DNA of 64,000 nt from Pontibacter sp. FD36 (GCF_015686655.1 NZ_JADPMP010000002.1:434001-498000), one strand, 5' to 3'. Counted from the stretch's first letter, positions 17,366 through 26,211 are shown. A program made the numbers and translations. Notes: generated by a model not told the origin, from the letters alone.

Positions 17366-18214
17366 ATGCTGCGTATACTTGCACCCACCGATTTTTCGAC
17401 CGATGGCTACAATGCTACGCTGGTTGCTATGCAGCTAGCTAAAGCTTTGAGAGCTGAAGTAGTGTTTGTGCACGCCATGGCAAAACCGCCTGTTCCGGCA
17501 GCTTCTCCTGAATCAATCTTCCGGAGTGTTTACTCGGAAGAAATGCGGAAAACGCAAGTTAGGCTCCTGGATGAGGCACAACATCTCCTGGATATTCTTG
17601 ATCTGCGTCACGCCGAAGTCAGGTATAAGACTTTGGTCGTACCAACACCATTTGCAGACGCCATGCTACAGGTAATCGCAAGCGAAAACATAGACCTCGT
17701 GGTCATAGGAAGTCGCGGTAGTAGTCAATTAAAACAAATTCTGATCGGAAGCAACACCTTAGAATTGATGCGCTTGAGTCCTGTTCCACTGCTTGTTATA
17801 CCTAGTTACGACGTGTTTGACGGGTTCGAAAATATAACGATCCTGCTTGAGCAAATGAAATTGCCGGAACGGGCAGGTATAGAGATGCTCGACAGCATTG
17901 CGCAGACTTACAACGCCATGTTGCATTTTCTGATACTAACGAAAGATGGGCAACAGGTGCAGGATGTATCCGAATTGCAAGAGCAACACTCCTCCTGGCA
18001 ACAAGTCTTAAAAAGGCCACATACCACCAACTTACTGGCAGACTCTGAAGCTCCAACAGGTATGCGCGCCCACATCGCAGCCACCAATTCCAGTTTAGTT
18101 GTGCTGATGCCTGAGAAGCTAAGCATCTGGGAGGCCTTGTTCTCCAAAAACTTGAGTGAAGAACTAGCCGCCAGAGCACATATGCCATTATTGATACTTC
18201 CACATAAAGTATAG
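17366..18214 (+). CDS. Universal stress protein, two UspA domains
   Basis: A 282-residue cytoplasmic protein. The first Usp domain (1-145) starts MLRILAPTDFS and holds the ATP-binding pattern G-x2-G-x9-G-S (G115, G118, G128). The second domain (about 150-280) lacks a clear glycine motif ('LVVLMPEKLSIWEALFSKN'), so it is probably non-nucleotide-binding. It ends 4 bases before the antiporter gene and almost certainly shares its transcript. Pairing of Usp proteins with CPA2 antiporters is common and suggests that nucleotide-bound Usp senses or modulates ion flux; that link is inference. Confidence 0.9.
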   Translation: MLRILAPTDFSTDGYNATLVAMQLAKALRAEVVFVHAMAKPPVPAASPESIFRSVYSEEMRKTQVRLLDEAQHLLDILDLRHAEVRYKTLVVPTPFADAMLQVIASENIDLVVIGSRGSSQLKQILIGSNTLELMRLSPVPLLVIPSYDVFDGFENITILLEQMKLPERAGIEMLDSIAQTYNAMLHFLILTKDGQQVQDVSELQEQHSSWQQVLKRPHTTNLLADSEAPTGMRAHIAATNSSLVVLMPEKLSIWEALFSKNLSEELAARAHMPLLILPHKV

Positions 18215-18218
18215 CCCT

Positions 18219-19868
18219 ATGCAGGACGTATTGAGCAATCCGTTTTTTGAGCTGTCAGTCATACTGGCCATTGCCGCTTTGCTCGGTGCCATCGGACTCA
18301 TGCTCAGGCAACCGCTCATTGTTATGTTCATTGCACTAGGTATACTGGTTGGTCCCTCCTTTCTTAACCTGGTGTCGTCATCAGACATGGTGCATCTGCT
18401 GGCAGAACTGGGCATTGCTTTGCTCCTGTTTGTGGTTGGTCTCAAGCTGGACCTCTCCCTTATCCGCTCAACAGGTATGATCGCCCTGATGACGGGACTG
18501 GGACAAGTCATTTTCACATCTGTGTTCGGTTATCTAATAGGTATAGCACTAGGCTATGATTCCATCACGGCGCTCTACATTGCAATTGCCCTGACCTTTT
18601 CCAGCACCATCATCATCGTGAAGTTACTTTCAGACAAAAAAGAAATCGACTCCCTGCATGGGCAGATCGCGATTGGTTTCCTTATTGTGCAGGATATTGT
18701 GGTGGTGCTGCTAATGATTATGCTCTCAGCCATGAATGCGAAGACCGGAGCCCATCCTGTACTCGGTATCCTGCAGGTGGTAGTAACGGGCAGTGCTATT
18801 GTTGCGGTCATAGGTTTGCTGATGCGCTTCGTCATTCCATCACTAGTTCATTATCTGGCAAGGTCCCAGGAATTGCTGGTGCTTTTTTCCATAGCGTGGG
18901 CAGTGATCGTAGCGTCCGCCTGCGACTACCTTAACTTTAGCCGGGAGGTTGGTGCGTTTCTGGCTGGTGTCTCCCTTGCCTCTACCCCATACCGCGAAAT
19001 GATCAGTGGCCGTCTTGTCAGCCTGCGGGATTTTCTACTCTTGTTCTTTTTTATCAATCTGGGAGCGCAACTAAACCTGGGTTTGCTGGGCGAACAGATA
19101 GGTCCTTCCATCCTCTTCTCCGTTTTTGTGTTGGTTGGTAATCCGCTGATCGTTGTTGCTATCATGGGTATAATGGGCTACCGGAAGCGCACCAGTTTCC
19201 TGGCGGGTCTGACAGTCGCCCAGATCAGTGAGTTCTCGCTTATTTTTGCTGCACTCGGTCTGAACATGGGCCATATCCAGGAAAGCACCGTCGGTCTGAT
19301 CACATTAGTCGGACTGATCACGATCGGGCTGTCTACCTACATGATTATCTACTCGCACAGACTCTATGATGTGCTGACACCAGTATTAAGCATATTTGAA
19401 CGCAAGAGACCCTACCGTGAAAGTGAAGCAGAGCAAAGCATGCCACAGCAGGTTGATGTAATTTTGTTTGGGTTGGGGCGCTATGGTGGCAACATAGCGC
19501 TGACGCTCTTAAAGGATAATATTCACCTGCTATGCATTGATTTTGATCCGCAGCAGGTGCGTTACTGGCAGAAGCAGGGATTGTCAGCCTTATACGGTGA
19601 TGTGGAAGATCCGGAGTTACCTGATAGGCTTCCTCTAAGCTCCGCAAAATATGTAATCAGCAGCTTATCAGATGTCAATGCCAATATAGCACTCGTCAAG
19701 CAGTTGCGCTCTAGCGGTTATACAGGCGTTATCGCTCTCACAGCCCACCGCCAGCCAGACGCTGAACGACTTCATGCTTCAGAAGCCGACGTTATACTGT
19801 CTCCATTTGTCGATGCAGCAGAAACGATTCCTGCACGCCTGCATATGGCTGAAAAAATAAAAGGATAG
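18219..19868 (+). CDS. CPA2 monovalent cation:proton antiporter with TrkA-N domain (Kef-like)
   Basis: A 549-residue membrane protein. About twelve helices form the Na+/H+ exchanger domain (residues 5-385); the Asp-bearing helices 'IAIGFLIVQDIVVVLLMIML' and 'FSREVGAFLAGVSLAS' are visible. A cytosolic RCK/TrkA-N domain (about 405-520) carries 'VILFGLGRYGGNIALTLL' with GxGxxG and the acidic strand end 'CIDFD' for NAD(H) binding. The protein should exchange K+ or Na+ for protons, gated by nucleotide. It is the second gene of a pair with a universal stress protein. The stop codon lies inside the hairpin at 19860-19885. Confidence 0.92.
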   Translation: MQDVLSNPFFELSVILAIAALLGAIGLMLRQPLIVMFIALGILVGPSFLNLVSSSDMVHLLAELGIALLLFVVGLKLDLSLIRSTGMIALMTGLGQVIFTSVFGYLIGIALGYDSITALYIAIALTFSSTIIIVKLLSDKKEIDSLHGQIAIGFLIVQDIVVVLLMIMLSAMNAKTGAHPVLGILQVVVTGSAIVAVIGLLMRFVIPSLVHYLARSQELLVLFSIAWAVIVASACDYLNFSREVGAFLAGVSLASTPYREMISGRLVSLRDFLLLFFFINLGAQLNLGLLGEQIGPSILFSVFVLVGNPLIVVAIMGIMGYRKRTSFLAGLTVAQISEFSLIFAALGLNMGHIQESTVGLITLVGLITIGLSTYMIIYSHRLYDVLTPVLSIFERKRPYRESEAEQSMPQQVDVILFGLGRYGGNIALTLLKDNIHLLCIDFDPQQVRYWQKQGLSALYGDVEDPELPDRLPLSSAKYVISSLSDVNANIALVKQLRSSGYTGVIALTAHRQPDAERLHASEADVILSPFVDAAETIPARLHMAEKIKG

Positions 19869-19885
19869 CCTGATGGCTATCCTTT
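19860..19885 (-). terminator. Bidirectional terminator between antiporter and marR genes
   Basis: A perfect 11-base stem AAAGGATAGCC / GGCTATCCTTT with a TGAT loop. The T tract is better on the minus strand (TTTATTTTTT), so it mainly serves the marR gene; its left arm holds the antiporter stop codon. Confidence 0.8.
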
Positions 19886-19909
19886 ATGTCATACTGCACA
19901 AATTAACGC

Positions 19910-20416
19910 CTATACAGCTTCGTTGAGCGTGTATGCACCTGTGAGGCGTTCCTCCGCAGAGTTGATTGAATCACGGACTTTTTCGAGCAGACCAGCAAGC
20001 GTCGTGGCTTCCTCTTCTGTCAAGCCCTGTATCAGGTTGTCAAGCTTGTAAAGTTCGTTGCTGATCTGATCCAACAGGTTGAAACCTTTGTCGGATATAA
20101 CAATGTTGACCAGTCGTTTGTCTGATACATTGCGCTCCACGTCCACCAGACCTTTGCTTTTAAGTCTGCCGACGAGCCGGGAGGTATCCGACATTTTGTC
20201 GAGCATGTGGTTGCGCAAAACAGACGTTGACACAGGTTTAGGGTAGTGTTCACGTAATATCCGCAGGATATTATACTGCTGCCCTGTCACTTCGAATTTT
20301 TTAAAAAACTCTTCGTAGCTGTTCAGCATTAAACTGTTTGTTAGGAAAATGTTCAGGCTGGCTTTCTGCCATTCGTTTCTGTAAGCGAATATGCCTACAC
20401 TGCGTTGAGATTGCAT
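19910..20416 (-). CDS. MarR-family transcriptional regulator
   Basis: A 168-residue winged-helix dimer. 'EVTGQQYNILRILREHYPKP' begins the DNA-binding domain (about 45-125), followed by recognition helix 'KMSDTSRLVGRLKSKGLVD' and the wing 'RNVSDKRLVNIVISDKG'. The C-terminal helices (130-160) form the dimer interface. The start ATG at 20416 gives a 35-residue N-terminal arm. A perfect palindrome at 20457-20476, 41 bases before the start, is a plausible self-regulation site. It converges on the antiporter gene; targets and ligand are unknown. Confidence 0.92.
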   Translation of the reverse strand: MQSQRSVGIFAYRNEWQKASLNIFLTNSLMLNSYEEFFKKFEVTGQQYNILRILREHYPKPVSTSVLRNHMLDKMSDTSRLVGRLKSKGLVDVERNVSDKRLVNIVISDKGFNLLDQISNELYKLDNLIQGLTEEEATTLAGLLEKVRDSINSAEERLTGAYTLNEAV

Positions 20417-20456
20417 AGTGAGATAGGGTGAATAGTTGCGAAATTGTTCTTAATAT

Positions 20457-20476
20457 ACATATAATCTTTTATATGT
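20457..20476. promoter_or_regulatory. 8-4-8 palindrome upstream of marR, candidate operator
   Basis: ACATATAA-TCTT-TTATATGT is a perfect inverted repeat with a 4-base spacer. Its length and its place 41 bases before the marR start fit a MarR dimer operator for autoregulation. The remaining DNA from 20477 to 20684 is AT-rich and shows nothing else I can name. Confidence 0.5.
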
Positions 20477-20684
20477 GTTACAATGTTCGCAGTAACCGCT
20501 ACACATCAAAATGTACATTTAAATTGTTTTGAAAGCGCTTTATGACTAAACACTCAAAAACAGGCAGTGAAGTATATCTTATGTTACAATCCAATGCAGG
20601 TTTATGCAGGATTTTTTAACTGACAGGCAAATATTGGGGTTAAAAAAATATTAAAGCCAAACGATTTTTTTTGAAATTTATTGC

Positions 20685-21029
20685 TCAGGAAGGCTTCTTT
20701 CCCTTTGTTAATTTCGAAACGACCAGACTATAAGAATTATCAATCAGGGATTTAAGAAAACCAGATGTTAAACCTGCCTCGGGCAGCACAGTATTCCAGT
20801 GCTTTTTATTCATGTGGTATCCTGGTAAAACCTGCTCATAATGTTCACGCAACAAAATGGCCTACTCAGGATCGCATTTCAAGGCTATACCCTTCGCATA
20901 ATCAGACAGACTACACAGCGCAAACATTTTGCCGCTTACCTTAAATACAAGCGTGTCTTCATCAAAAGGCATCTCCTCGGTAGCACCGGGCTTGGCCAGG
21001 CAGTAATCTCTGAAATCCTCGATGTTCAA
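20685..21029 (-). pseudogene. MmcQ/YjbR-family gene interrupted by an amber codon
   Basis: Read on the minus strand from TTG (21029-21027), codons give NIEDFRDYCLAKPGATEEMP, then FDEDTLVFKVSGKMFALCSL and SDYAKGIALKCDPE. TAG follows at codon 56 (20864-20862). The same frame continues AILLREHYEQVLPGYHMNKK, HWNTVLPEAG and SYSLVVSKLTK to TGA (20687-20685). This is a full MmcQ/YjbR protein (about 115 codons), and the stop replaces the residue usually found in 'CDPERA'. There is no frameshift. An in-frame TGA upstream excludes an earlier start, and no ATG is available. An intact homologue is at 62540-62893. Confidence 0.85.
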
Positions 21030-21039
21030 AGCAGTAAGT

Positions 21040-21204
21040 TTACCAGTGCTTGATCACAAAATATACCATAGCAGCCAAAAACATCAGAATTGAGATCTTG
21101 TTGATGGTGTGCATGGCCCGTAAATTAAAATTTGTCTTACGTTTCGGGTCTTTTTTACGGAAGAAGTAAGTGGCCACTTCCGTAAAATCAAATAATCCTT
21201 TCAT
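21040..21204 (-). CDS. DUF6728-family small membrane protein
   Basis: A 54-residue protein starting MKGLFDFTEVATYFFRKKDP. It has a basic middle (KRKTNFNLRAMHTINK) and one C-terminal transmembrane helix (ISILMFLAAMVYFVIKHW). The sequence matches the DUF6728 family of short Bacteroidota proteins of unknown function. The frame is open to 21273, but the ATG at 21204 gives the conserved start. It lies 113 bases downstream of ispG on the same strand, after a hairpin that may end the ispG transcript. Confidence 0.75.
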   Translation of the reverse strand: MKGLFDFTEVATYFFRKKDPKRKTNFNLRAMHTINKISILMFLAAMVYFVIKHW

Positions 21205-21232
21205 TGTGCGGCTTCTGTATTTTATAAAATGG

Positions 21233-21256
21233 ATGTGGCTACAGGTATAGCCACAT
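21233..21256 (-). terminator. Hairpin after ispG, loop ACAGGTAT
   Basis: A perfect 8-base stem ATGTGGCT (21233-21240) / AGCCACAT (21249-21256). On the minus strand it is followed by CCATTTTATAAAAT, a weak T tract. The loop contains the window's recurring AGGTAT sequence. Confidence 0.5.
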
Positions 21257-21316
21257 TCTACTAGGTATAACAACTACTGCAACTGAATGATTGCGAGTAG
21301 GACTCAGTTGCTTTCT

Positions 21317-23290
21317 CTACTCCTCCAGCACGAGCGGTTCGATCCATTTTTCGTCTTCCCGAATCAGCTCGATCAGTTCATCCACTGCTCTGTCAGCTGG
21401 TACCGACTTCTTGACTACCGTCTGGCCTCGATACAGGGCGATCTTATCTTTACCCACGCCTACATAACCATAGTCAGCGTCAGCCATTTCACCGGGACCG
21501 TTCACGATACAGCCCATAATCCCGATTTTGACACCTTTCAGGTGGTCAGTGCGCTTGCGGATCATGGCGGTGGTCTCCTGCAGATCGAATAAGGTACGAC
21601 CGCAGCTTGGGCAGCTGATGTACTCGGTTTTGCTCATGCGGGTACGTGCAGCCTGCAGTATACCAAAGCTTAGGTTGTTCAGCTTCTCGATCGTATGCAG
21701 CAATTCGCCCTTTTCCTGCTCAGGCAACAGTTCAGAACCCAGTATGATGCCGTCGCCAAGACCGTCGATCAACAATCCGCCTACATCAGTCGAAGCATAT
21801 AGCTGTACCTGATCTGGCGTAAGTTCACCATAAGAGCGCTTGATGACGGCGGGTGTGTTGATTCCGTTGTTCATGAGGCGGAAAAAGCACTTACGCAGTT
21901 CCGGCATAGCATGCTCATTGGTGGTATGCAGCATCAGTACAACAGTACTGTCTGTTTTTAGCCGATCTAGTAACTCCGTGGTTAACTCACTAATGGTGGC
22001 TTCCACAAAGTTCAGCTTCGGATGCAACTGATTGGTCTCCAGGTACTGCTTCACGGTTAGCAAAGGGTGCCGGTGTTCCTGCTCCTCTGCTAATTGCCAT
22101 GGCACATAATTAATGATTTCCTTCAGTCCATTGGGCAGCATGAAGTTGATGGGGTGGTCACCTGTGTAGATGTAGTCTGCCCCCAGGTCATTCATGTTGA
22201 ATTTATCAAGCAGCATGGAATACAAGTGGCCTACGCTTTTCAGGTCGGCATACTGTATTTCGCGTAGTCGGCTCAGATCAGCTACCACCCGCGGCACATT
22301 CTGCCCTCCTACATTCTCTACTTCCTGCGTTTCGCGGCGGTGGTATTGAAAGGGATCAATTGGCACGTTACAAAGTGGTTTGATAGGCTGTGCTTTTTCT
22401 GCCCGGTGGGTATAGCGGTCAATAAGTGCTTTGGCCACAGGTGCCTCAGCTTCCGGCGCTTCTGTCAGCGATACGCGCACCGTGTCGCCCAGACCGTCTT
22501 CGAGCAGCGTGCCTATACCTACGGCCGACTTAATACGTCCATCCTCTGCCTCTCCGGCTTCTGTTACACCCAGGTGCAGCGGATAAGGCCTCAGTCCCTC
22601 CTCTTCCAGTTTCTGCACCAACAATCGGTAGGCCTGCACCATCACCTGCGTGTTCGATGCCTTCATGGAGATGACGATGTTGAAGTACTGCTCGTCTTCA
22701 CAGATGCGCAGAAACTCCAGCGCACTTTCTACCATACCCAGCGGCGTATCGCCGTAGCGGCTCAGGATGCGGTCAGACAGGGAACCGTGGTTGGTACCAA
22801 TGCGCATGGCCGTGCCGTGTTCCTTGCAGATGCGCACGAGCGGCACAAAGCGTTCGCGGATACGGTCCAGCTCTGCTTGGTAGGTTTCATCGTTGTATTC
22901 GATTACCTCAAATTTCTTCTTATCAGCATAGTTGCCCGGGTTGATACGCACCTTTTCGACAATACGGGCGGCCACTTCCGCGGCATTGGGTGTGAAGTGA
23001 ATATCGGCTACCAAAGGGGTATTATATCCACGTCGGCGAAGTTCGGCCTTGATATGACGCAGGTTTTCGGCTTCCTTGATGCTTGGTGCCGTGATACGGA
23101 TGTATTCGCAACCTGCCTCGATCATGCGGATGCACTGCTCCACAGAACCCAAGGTATCCATGGTGTCCACGGTGGTCATGGATTGCACTCTGATCGGGTG
23201 GTGGGCGCCCATCGGCACCTCGCCGATATGCACCTCAATGGTTTCTCTGCGTTTATACTCCGTCAGGCTGGGGCAATAGATCTTGTTCAT
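21317..23290 (-). CDS. ispG: (E)-4-hydroxy-3-methylbut-2-enyl-diphosphate synthase, long form
   Basis: A 657-residue enzyme of the MEP isoprenoid pathway that converts MEcPP to HMBPP. The N-terminal TIM barrel (about 1-290) has 'RIRVQSMTTVDTMDT'-type sequence and 'RINPGNYADKKKF'. A large middle domain (about 300-530) follows. The C-terminal iron-sulfur domain (about 540-657) has 'CPSCGRTLFDLQETT' and 'GIMGCIVNGPGEMADADYGY' with the [4Fe-4S] cysteines. E. coli IspG is about 370 residues; the extra middle domain marks the three-domain form of Bacteroidota, Chlamydiae and plants. The isoprenoid product feeds quinones and carotenoids. Confidence 0.97.
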   Translation of the reverse strand: MNKIYCPSLTEYKRRETIEVHIGEVPMGAHHPIRVQSMTTVDTMDTLGSVEQCIRMIEAGCEYIRITAPSIKEAENLRHIKAELRRRGYNTPLVADIHFTPNAAEVAARIVEKVRINPGNYADKKKFEVIEYNDETYQAELDRIRERFVPLVRICKEHGTAMRIGTNHGSLSDRILSRYGDTPLGMVESALEFLRICEDEQYFNIVISMKASNTQVMVQAYRLLVQKLEEEGLRPYPLHLGVTEAGEAEDGRIKSAVGIGTLLEDGLGDTVRVSLTEAPEAEAPVAKALIDRYTHRAEKAQPIKPLCNVPIDPFQYHRRETQEVENVGGQNVPRVVADLSRLREIQYADLKSVGHLYSMLLDKFNMNDLGADYIYTGDHPINFMLPNGLKEIINYVPWQLAEEQEHRHPLLTVKQYLETNQLHPKLNFVEATISELTTELLDRLKTDSTVVLMLHTTNEHAMPELRKCFFRLMNNGINTPAVIKRSYGELTPDQVQLYASTDVGGLLIDGLGDGIILGSELLPEQEKGELLHTIEKLNNLSFGILQAARTRMSKTEYISCPSCGRTLFDLQETTAMIRKRTDHLKGVKIGIMGCIVNGPGEMADADYGYVGVGKDKIALYRGQTVVKKSVPADRAVDELIELIREDEKWIEPLVLEE

Positions 23291-23555
23291 ATATAAGTGG
23301 GCCTTCGCTAAAGCTACGTTCTCTTAACTTAAATCAGGCCTGCTTTGTTCAACAGGCATAAGGCGTAAATTTAGCATCATTATTTTAAAGAGAGCTAAGA
23401 GCGGCAAGATTTGTAGCGCCATTTGATTGTGTTGTGAAGCTGCAGACCTTGCTCAGGTATGGAACAAATAGAAATTATCTGTATATTGAATATAAAACAT
23501 CCGGATAAACGTTAAAGATGTTGCCAGTACATGATATTAAACCAGCTCAAGAGAA

Positions 23556-23927
23556 ATGATACACATGAGTGCCTATATACCCAAAAATGCGGATGAAAAG
23601 CTCCGCTCCCTCCTGCACTGGGGCAGATTGCGGCAGGAGCAGCTAAGTGAGGCCTTTCTGATCACCAGAGATACGGTGCTGGGCTTCCTGAAACGGCAGA
23701 TAGAGCACGGCAATTGGCGCGGCGTGCTGGAGGTGCTTAAAGGTAAACCGATGACCAAGGCAGGTAGGTATATGCTAGGCGAACTTCGCAGCAAAGTGGT
23801 CCGGAAGCTGATAATGCGCATGGGACTGCGGCCTGTAATTGCCACAGCACTGGTGCTTGTGCTTTTACCGATTATCCTGGCCAAAGTAACGGGAGAAGTC
23901 ATCGGCTGGATCAGAAACAGACACTAA
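23556..23927 (+). CDS. Small protein with C-terminal membrane helix, unknown function
   Basis: A 123-residue protein. A charged N-terminal region (1-90) with 'LHWGRLRQEQLSEAFLITRD' is followed by one transmembrane helix (VIATALVLVLLPIILAKVTG, about 95-115) and a short basic end. It begins MIHMSAYIPK; the second Met (23565) is also possible. I recognise no family. It stands alone, ahead of a bidirectional terminator shared with glutamine synthetase. The 265 bases before it, from ispG, contain no feature I can support. Confidence 0.6.
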   Translation: MIHMSAYIPKNADEKLRSLLHWGRLRQEQLSEAFLITRDTVLGFLKRQIEHGNWRGVLEVLKGKPMTKAGRYMLGELRSKVVRKLIMRMGLRPVIATALVLVLLPIILAKVTGEVIGWIRNRH

Positions 23928-23931
23928 CAAA

Positions 23932-23960
23932 AAAAGAGCACCTTAGGCAGGTGCTCTTTT
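23932..23960. terminator. Bidirectional terminator between convergent genes
   Basis: A 12-base stem AAAAGAGCACCT (23932-23943) / AGGTGCTCTTTT (23949-23960) with a 5-base loop and A/T tracts on both sides. It serves the small membrane protein (+) and glnN (-). Confidence 0.88.
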
Positions 23961-23979
23961 TATCTATAAAGTATACAGA

Positions 23980-26172
23980 TTAACGTCTGAACATCAGCTC
24001 GCGGTACTTTACCAGTGGCCAATCTTCATCATCCACCATCAGTTCCAGCTTGTCTACGCTGGTACGAATCGCTTCAAAGTAAGGCATTACCTTCTCGTTG
24101 TAGAAAATCGCCTTCTCCCGCACATCCTCCATCTTGTTGGCAACCTTACGCTGTTGGATCATGTCCACCGCATTGGTCTGAATTGTTTTGATATGGCGTG
24201 AGATACGTTTAATGGAATCCAAAGTAGATTCTGTGTACTCGTCTTCCAGGCCGAGGTCTTTCAAACCACGGATATTCTGGATCAGCTTGTTCTGGTAAGC
24301 AACCGCCGTCGGTATAACGTGGTTAAAGGCAAGGTCACCCATCACACGCGATTCAATCTGAATCTTTTTGATGTAATCTTCCAGCAGGATCTCGTGACGT
24401 GCGGCAATTTCCACTCTGCTAAAGATGCCATGACGAGTAAACAGGTCTTGCACCTCCTCGCGGTGGTATACATCCAGTGCACGCGGCGTAGATTTGATAT
24501 TGGACAGTCCTCGCTTGGCAGCCTCTTCCTCCCACTCTTTGGAGTAACCGTTGCCTTCGAAACGGATAGCCTTTGAAGCAGCCACATACTCACGAAGCAC
24601 CTGAATAATAGCCAGCTCCTTTTTCATGTCCTTGTTATCCATCAGATCATCCACAGCTACACGGAAATCGATCAGCTGATCAGCCACAATGGTATTCAGC
24701 ACCGTCATGGAAGAAGAGCTGTTGGCAGAAGAGCCTACGGCACGGAACTCGAACTTATTACCCGTGAAGGCAAATGGAGAAGTACGGTTACGGTCTGTGT
24801 TATCGCGAAGGATCTCCGGGATCTTGTCTATACCTAATTTCAGGTACATGTTGTCGCCTTTCTCCATCGGCACCTTAGCAGTGCGCTCCAACTCTTCCAG
24901 TACCGCCGTCAGTTGCTGACCCACAAACACCGACATGATAGCCGGAGGTGCTTCGTTGGCACCCAGACGGTGATCGTTGCTGGCAGAGGCGATGCTGGCA
25001 CGCAGCAGGTCGGCGTGCTTATGCACAGCCATCACTGTATTAATAAAGAAAGTCAGGAACTGCAGGTTTTCCTTTGGCTTCTTGCCAGGAGATAGTAGGT
25101 TCACACCCGTGTTGGTGCTCATCGCCCAGTTGTTGTGCTTACCACTACCGTTAACCCCTTTATAAGGCTTCTCGTGAAGTAACACTTTAAAGCCATGACG
25201 CTCAGCGACACGGTCCATGATGTCCATCAGAAGCTGGTTGTGGTCCACGGCCAGGTTAGCATCCTCGAAGGTTGGAGCACACTCAAACTGGTTTGGAGCC
25301 ACTTCATTGTGTCGGGTACGCAAAGGAATACCCAATTTCAGGGCCGACTTTTCAAAGTCTACCATGAAGGAGTGAACGCGGCTAGGTATAGAACCAAAAT
25401 AGTGGTCTTCCAACTGCTGACCTTTTGCAGGCGCATGTCCAAACAAGGTACGGCCGGTCATCACCAGGTCAGGACGAGCCTCGTACAGGGCGCGATCCAC
25501 CAGGAAATACTCCTGCTCTATACCCAGGGTGGTGTTCACCTTCACCACATCCTTATCAAAATACTGGCAAACTGGAACAGCCGCCTGGTTAAGCAGGTGG
25601 AGGGATTTTAGCAAAGGCGTCTTGTAGTCGAGCGCCTCACCGGTATAAGAAACGAATATAGTAGGTATACAAAGTGTGCGGGTACCGGCATTCTCGATCA
25701 GGAAAGCAGGAGAAGACGGGTCCCAGGCGCTGTAACCACGCGCCTCAAAGGTATTACGGATACCGCCGCTTGGGAAAGAAGAAGCATCTGGCTCCTGCTG
25801 CACCAGGGCGCTGCCTTTAAAGCTCTCGATCGGGTCACCTTCTCCGGTTAGGTCGAAGAAAGAGTCGTGCTTCTCAGCCGTAGCGCCAGTTAGTGGCTGG
25901 AACCAGTGCGTGTAATGCGTCGCGCCCTTGCTCATAGCCCAGGTTTTCATGGCAGCAGCCACGGCATCGGCCAGATTTCGGTCTACCTTATCACCTGCAT
26001 CAATTGTGGCGCAAAGCCTTTTGAAGTTTTCAGTAGACATGGTAGCACGCAGGGCCGAAAAGCCGAATACGTTTTCACCGAAGTACTCTGAAATTTTACT
26101 GGATGGCAGCACGACCTCTGCCGGTTTGCGCTGACTTACCAGTTCGAGCGCCTTAAAACGAAGAATTGCCAT
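23980..26172 (-). CDS. glnN: Glutamine synthetase type III
   Basis: A 730-residue enzyme making glutamine from glutamate, ammonia and ATP in the cytoplasm. GSIII markers: the long N-terminal region with 'MKTWAMSKGATHYTHWFQPL', then 'GIEQEYFLVD', 'NEVAPNQFECAPTFEDAN', 'GVNGSGKHNNWAMSTNTG' for substrate and metal binding, and 'FAFTGNKFEFRAVGSSANSS'. Length fits GSIII (about 700-730) and is far above GSI. It is the usual main glutamine synthetase of Bacteroidota. A -7 box lies at 26204-26211, giving a leader of about 25 bases. It is divergent from the LtaS-like gene. Confidence 0.97.
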   Translation of the reverse strand: MAILRFKALELVSQRKPAEVVLPSSKISEYFGENVFGFSALRATMSTENFKRLCATIDAGDKVDRNLADAVAAAMKTWAMSKGATHYTHWFQPLTGATAEKHDSFFDLTGEGDPIESFKGSALVQQEPDASSFPSGGIRNTFEARGYSAWDPSSPAFLIENAGTRTLCIPTIFVSYTGEALDYKTPLLKSLHLLNQAAVPVCQYFDKDVVKVNTTLGIEQEYFLVDRALYEARPDLVMTGRTLFGHAPAKGQQLEDHYFGSIPSRVHSFMVDFEKSALKLGIPLRTRHNEVAPNQFECAPTFEDANLAVDHNQLLMDIMDRVAERHGFKVLLHEKPYKGVNGSGKHNNWAMSTNTGVNLLSPGKKPKENLQFLTFFINTVMAVHKHADLLRASIASASNDHRLGANEAPPAIMSVFVGQQLTAVLEELERTAKVPMEKGDNMYLKLGIDKIPEILRDNTDRNRTSPFAFTGNKFEFRAVGSSANSSSSMTVLNTIVADQLIDFRVAVDDLMDNKDMKKELAIIQVLREYVAASKAIRFEGNGYSKEWEEEAAKRGLSNIKSTPRALDVYHREEVQDLFTRHGIFSRVEIAARHEILLEDYIKKIQIESRVMGDLAFNHVIPTAVAYQNKLIQNIRGLKDLGLEDEYTESTLDSIKRISRHIKTIQTNAVDMIQQRKVANKMEDVREKAIFYNEKVMPYFEAIRTSVDKLELMVDDEDWPLVKYRELMFRR

Positions 26173-26203
26173 GGGTTAAAGAGGTTAGGGTATAAATTCT
26201 GAC

Positions 26204-26211
26204 CAAAGGTA
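26204..26211 (-). promoter_or_regulatory. -7 promoter element of glnN
   Basis: TACCTTTG on the minus strand, 32 bases before the glnN start. An inverted repeat TACCCC-N13-GGGGTA (26290-26314) lies about 80 bases further upstream and could be a regulator site. The rest of 26212-26400 is AT-rich without other visible features. Confidence 0.5.

Noticed and set aside
20841..21053. 70-codon plus-strand open frame
   Set aside because: It is antisense to the MmcQ/YjbR pseudogene, whose family pattern is clear on the other strand; the plus-strand peptide resembles nothing.
22340..23296. 318-codon plus-strand open frame antisense to ispG
   Set aside because: The minus strand encodes a complete, conserved IspG; the plus-strand peptide is Cys/His/Arg-rich with no family pattern, as expected of a shadow frame.
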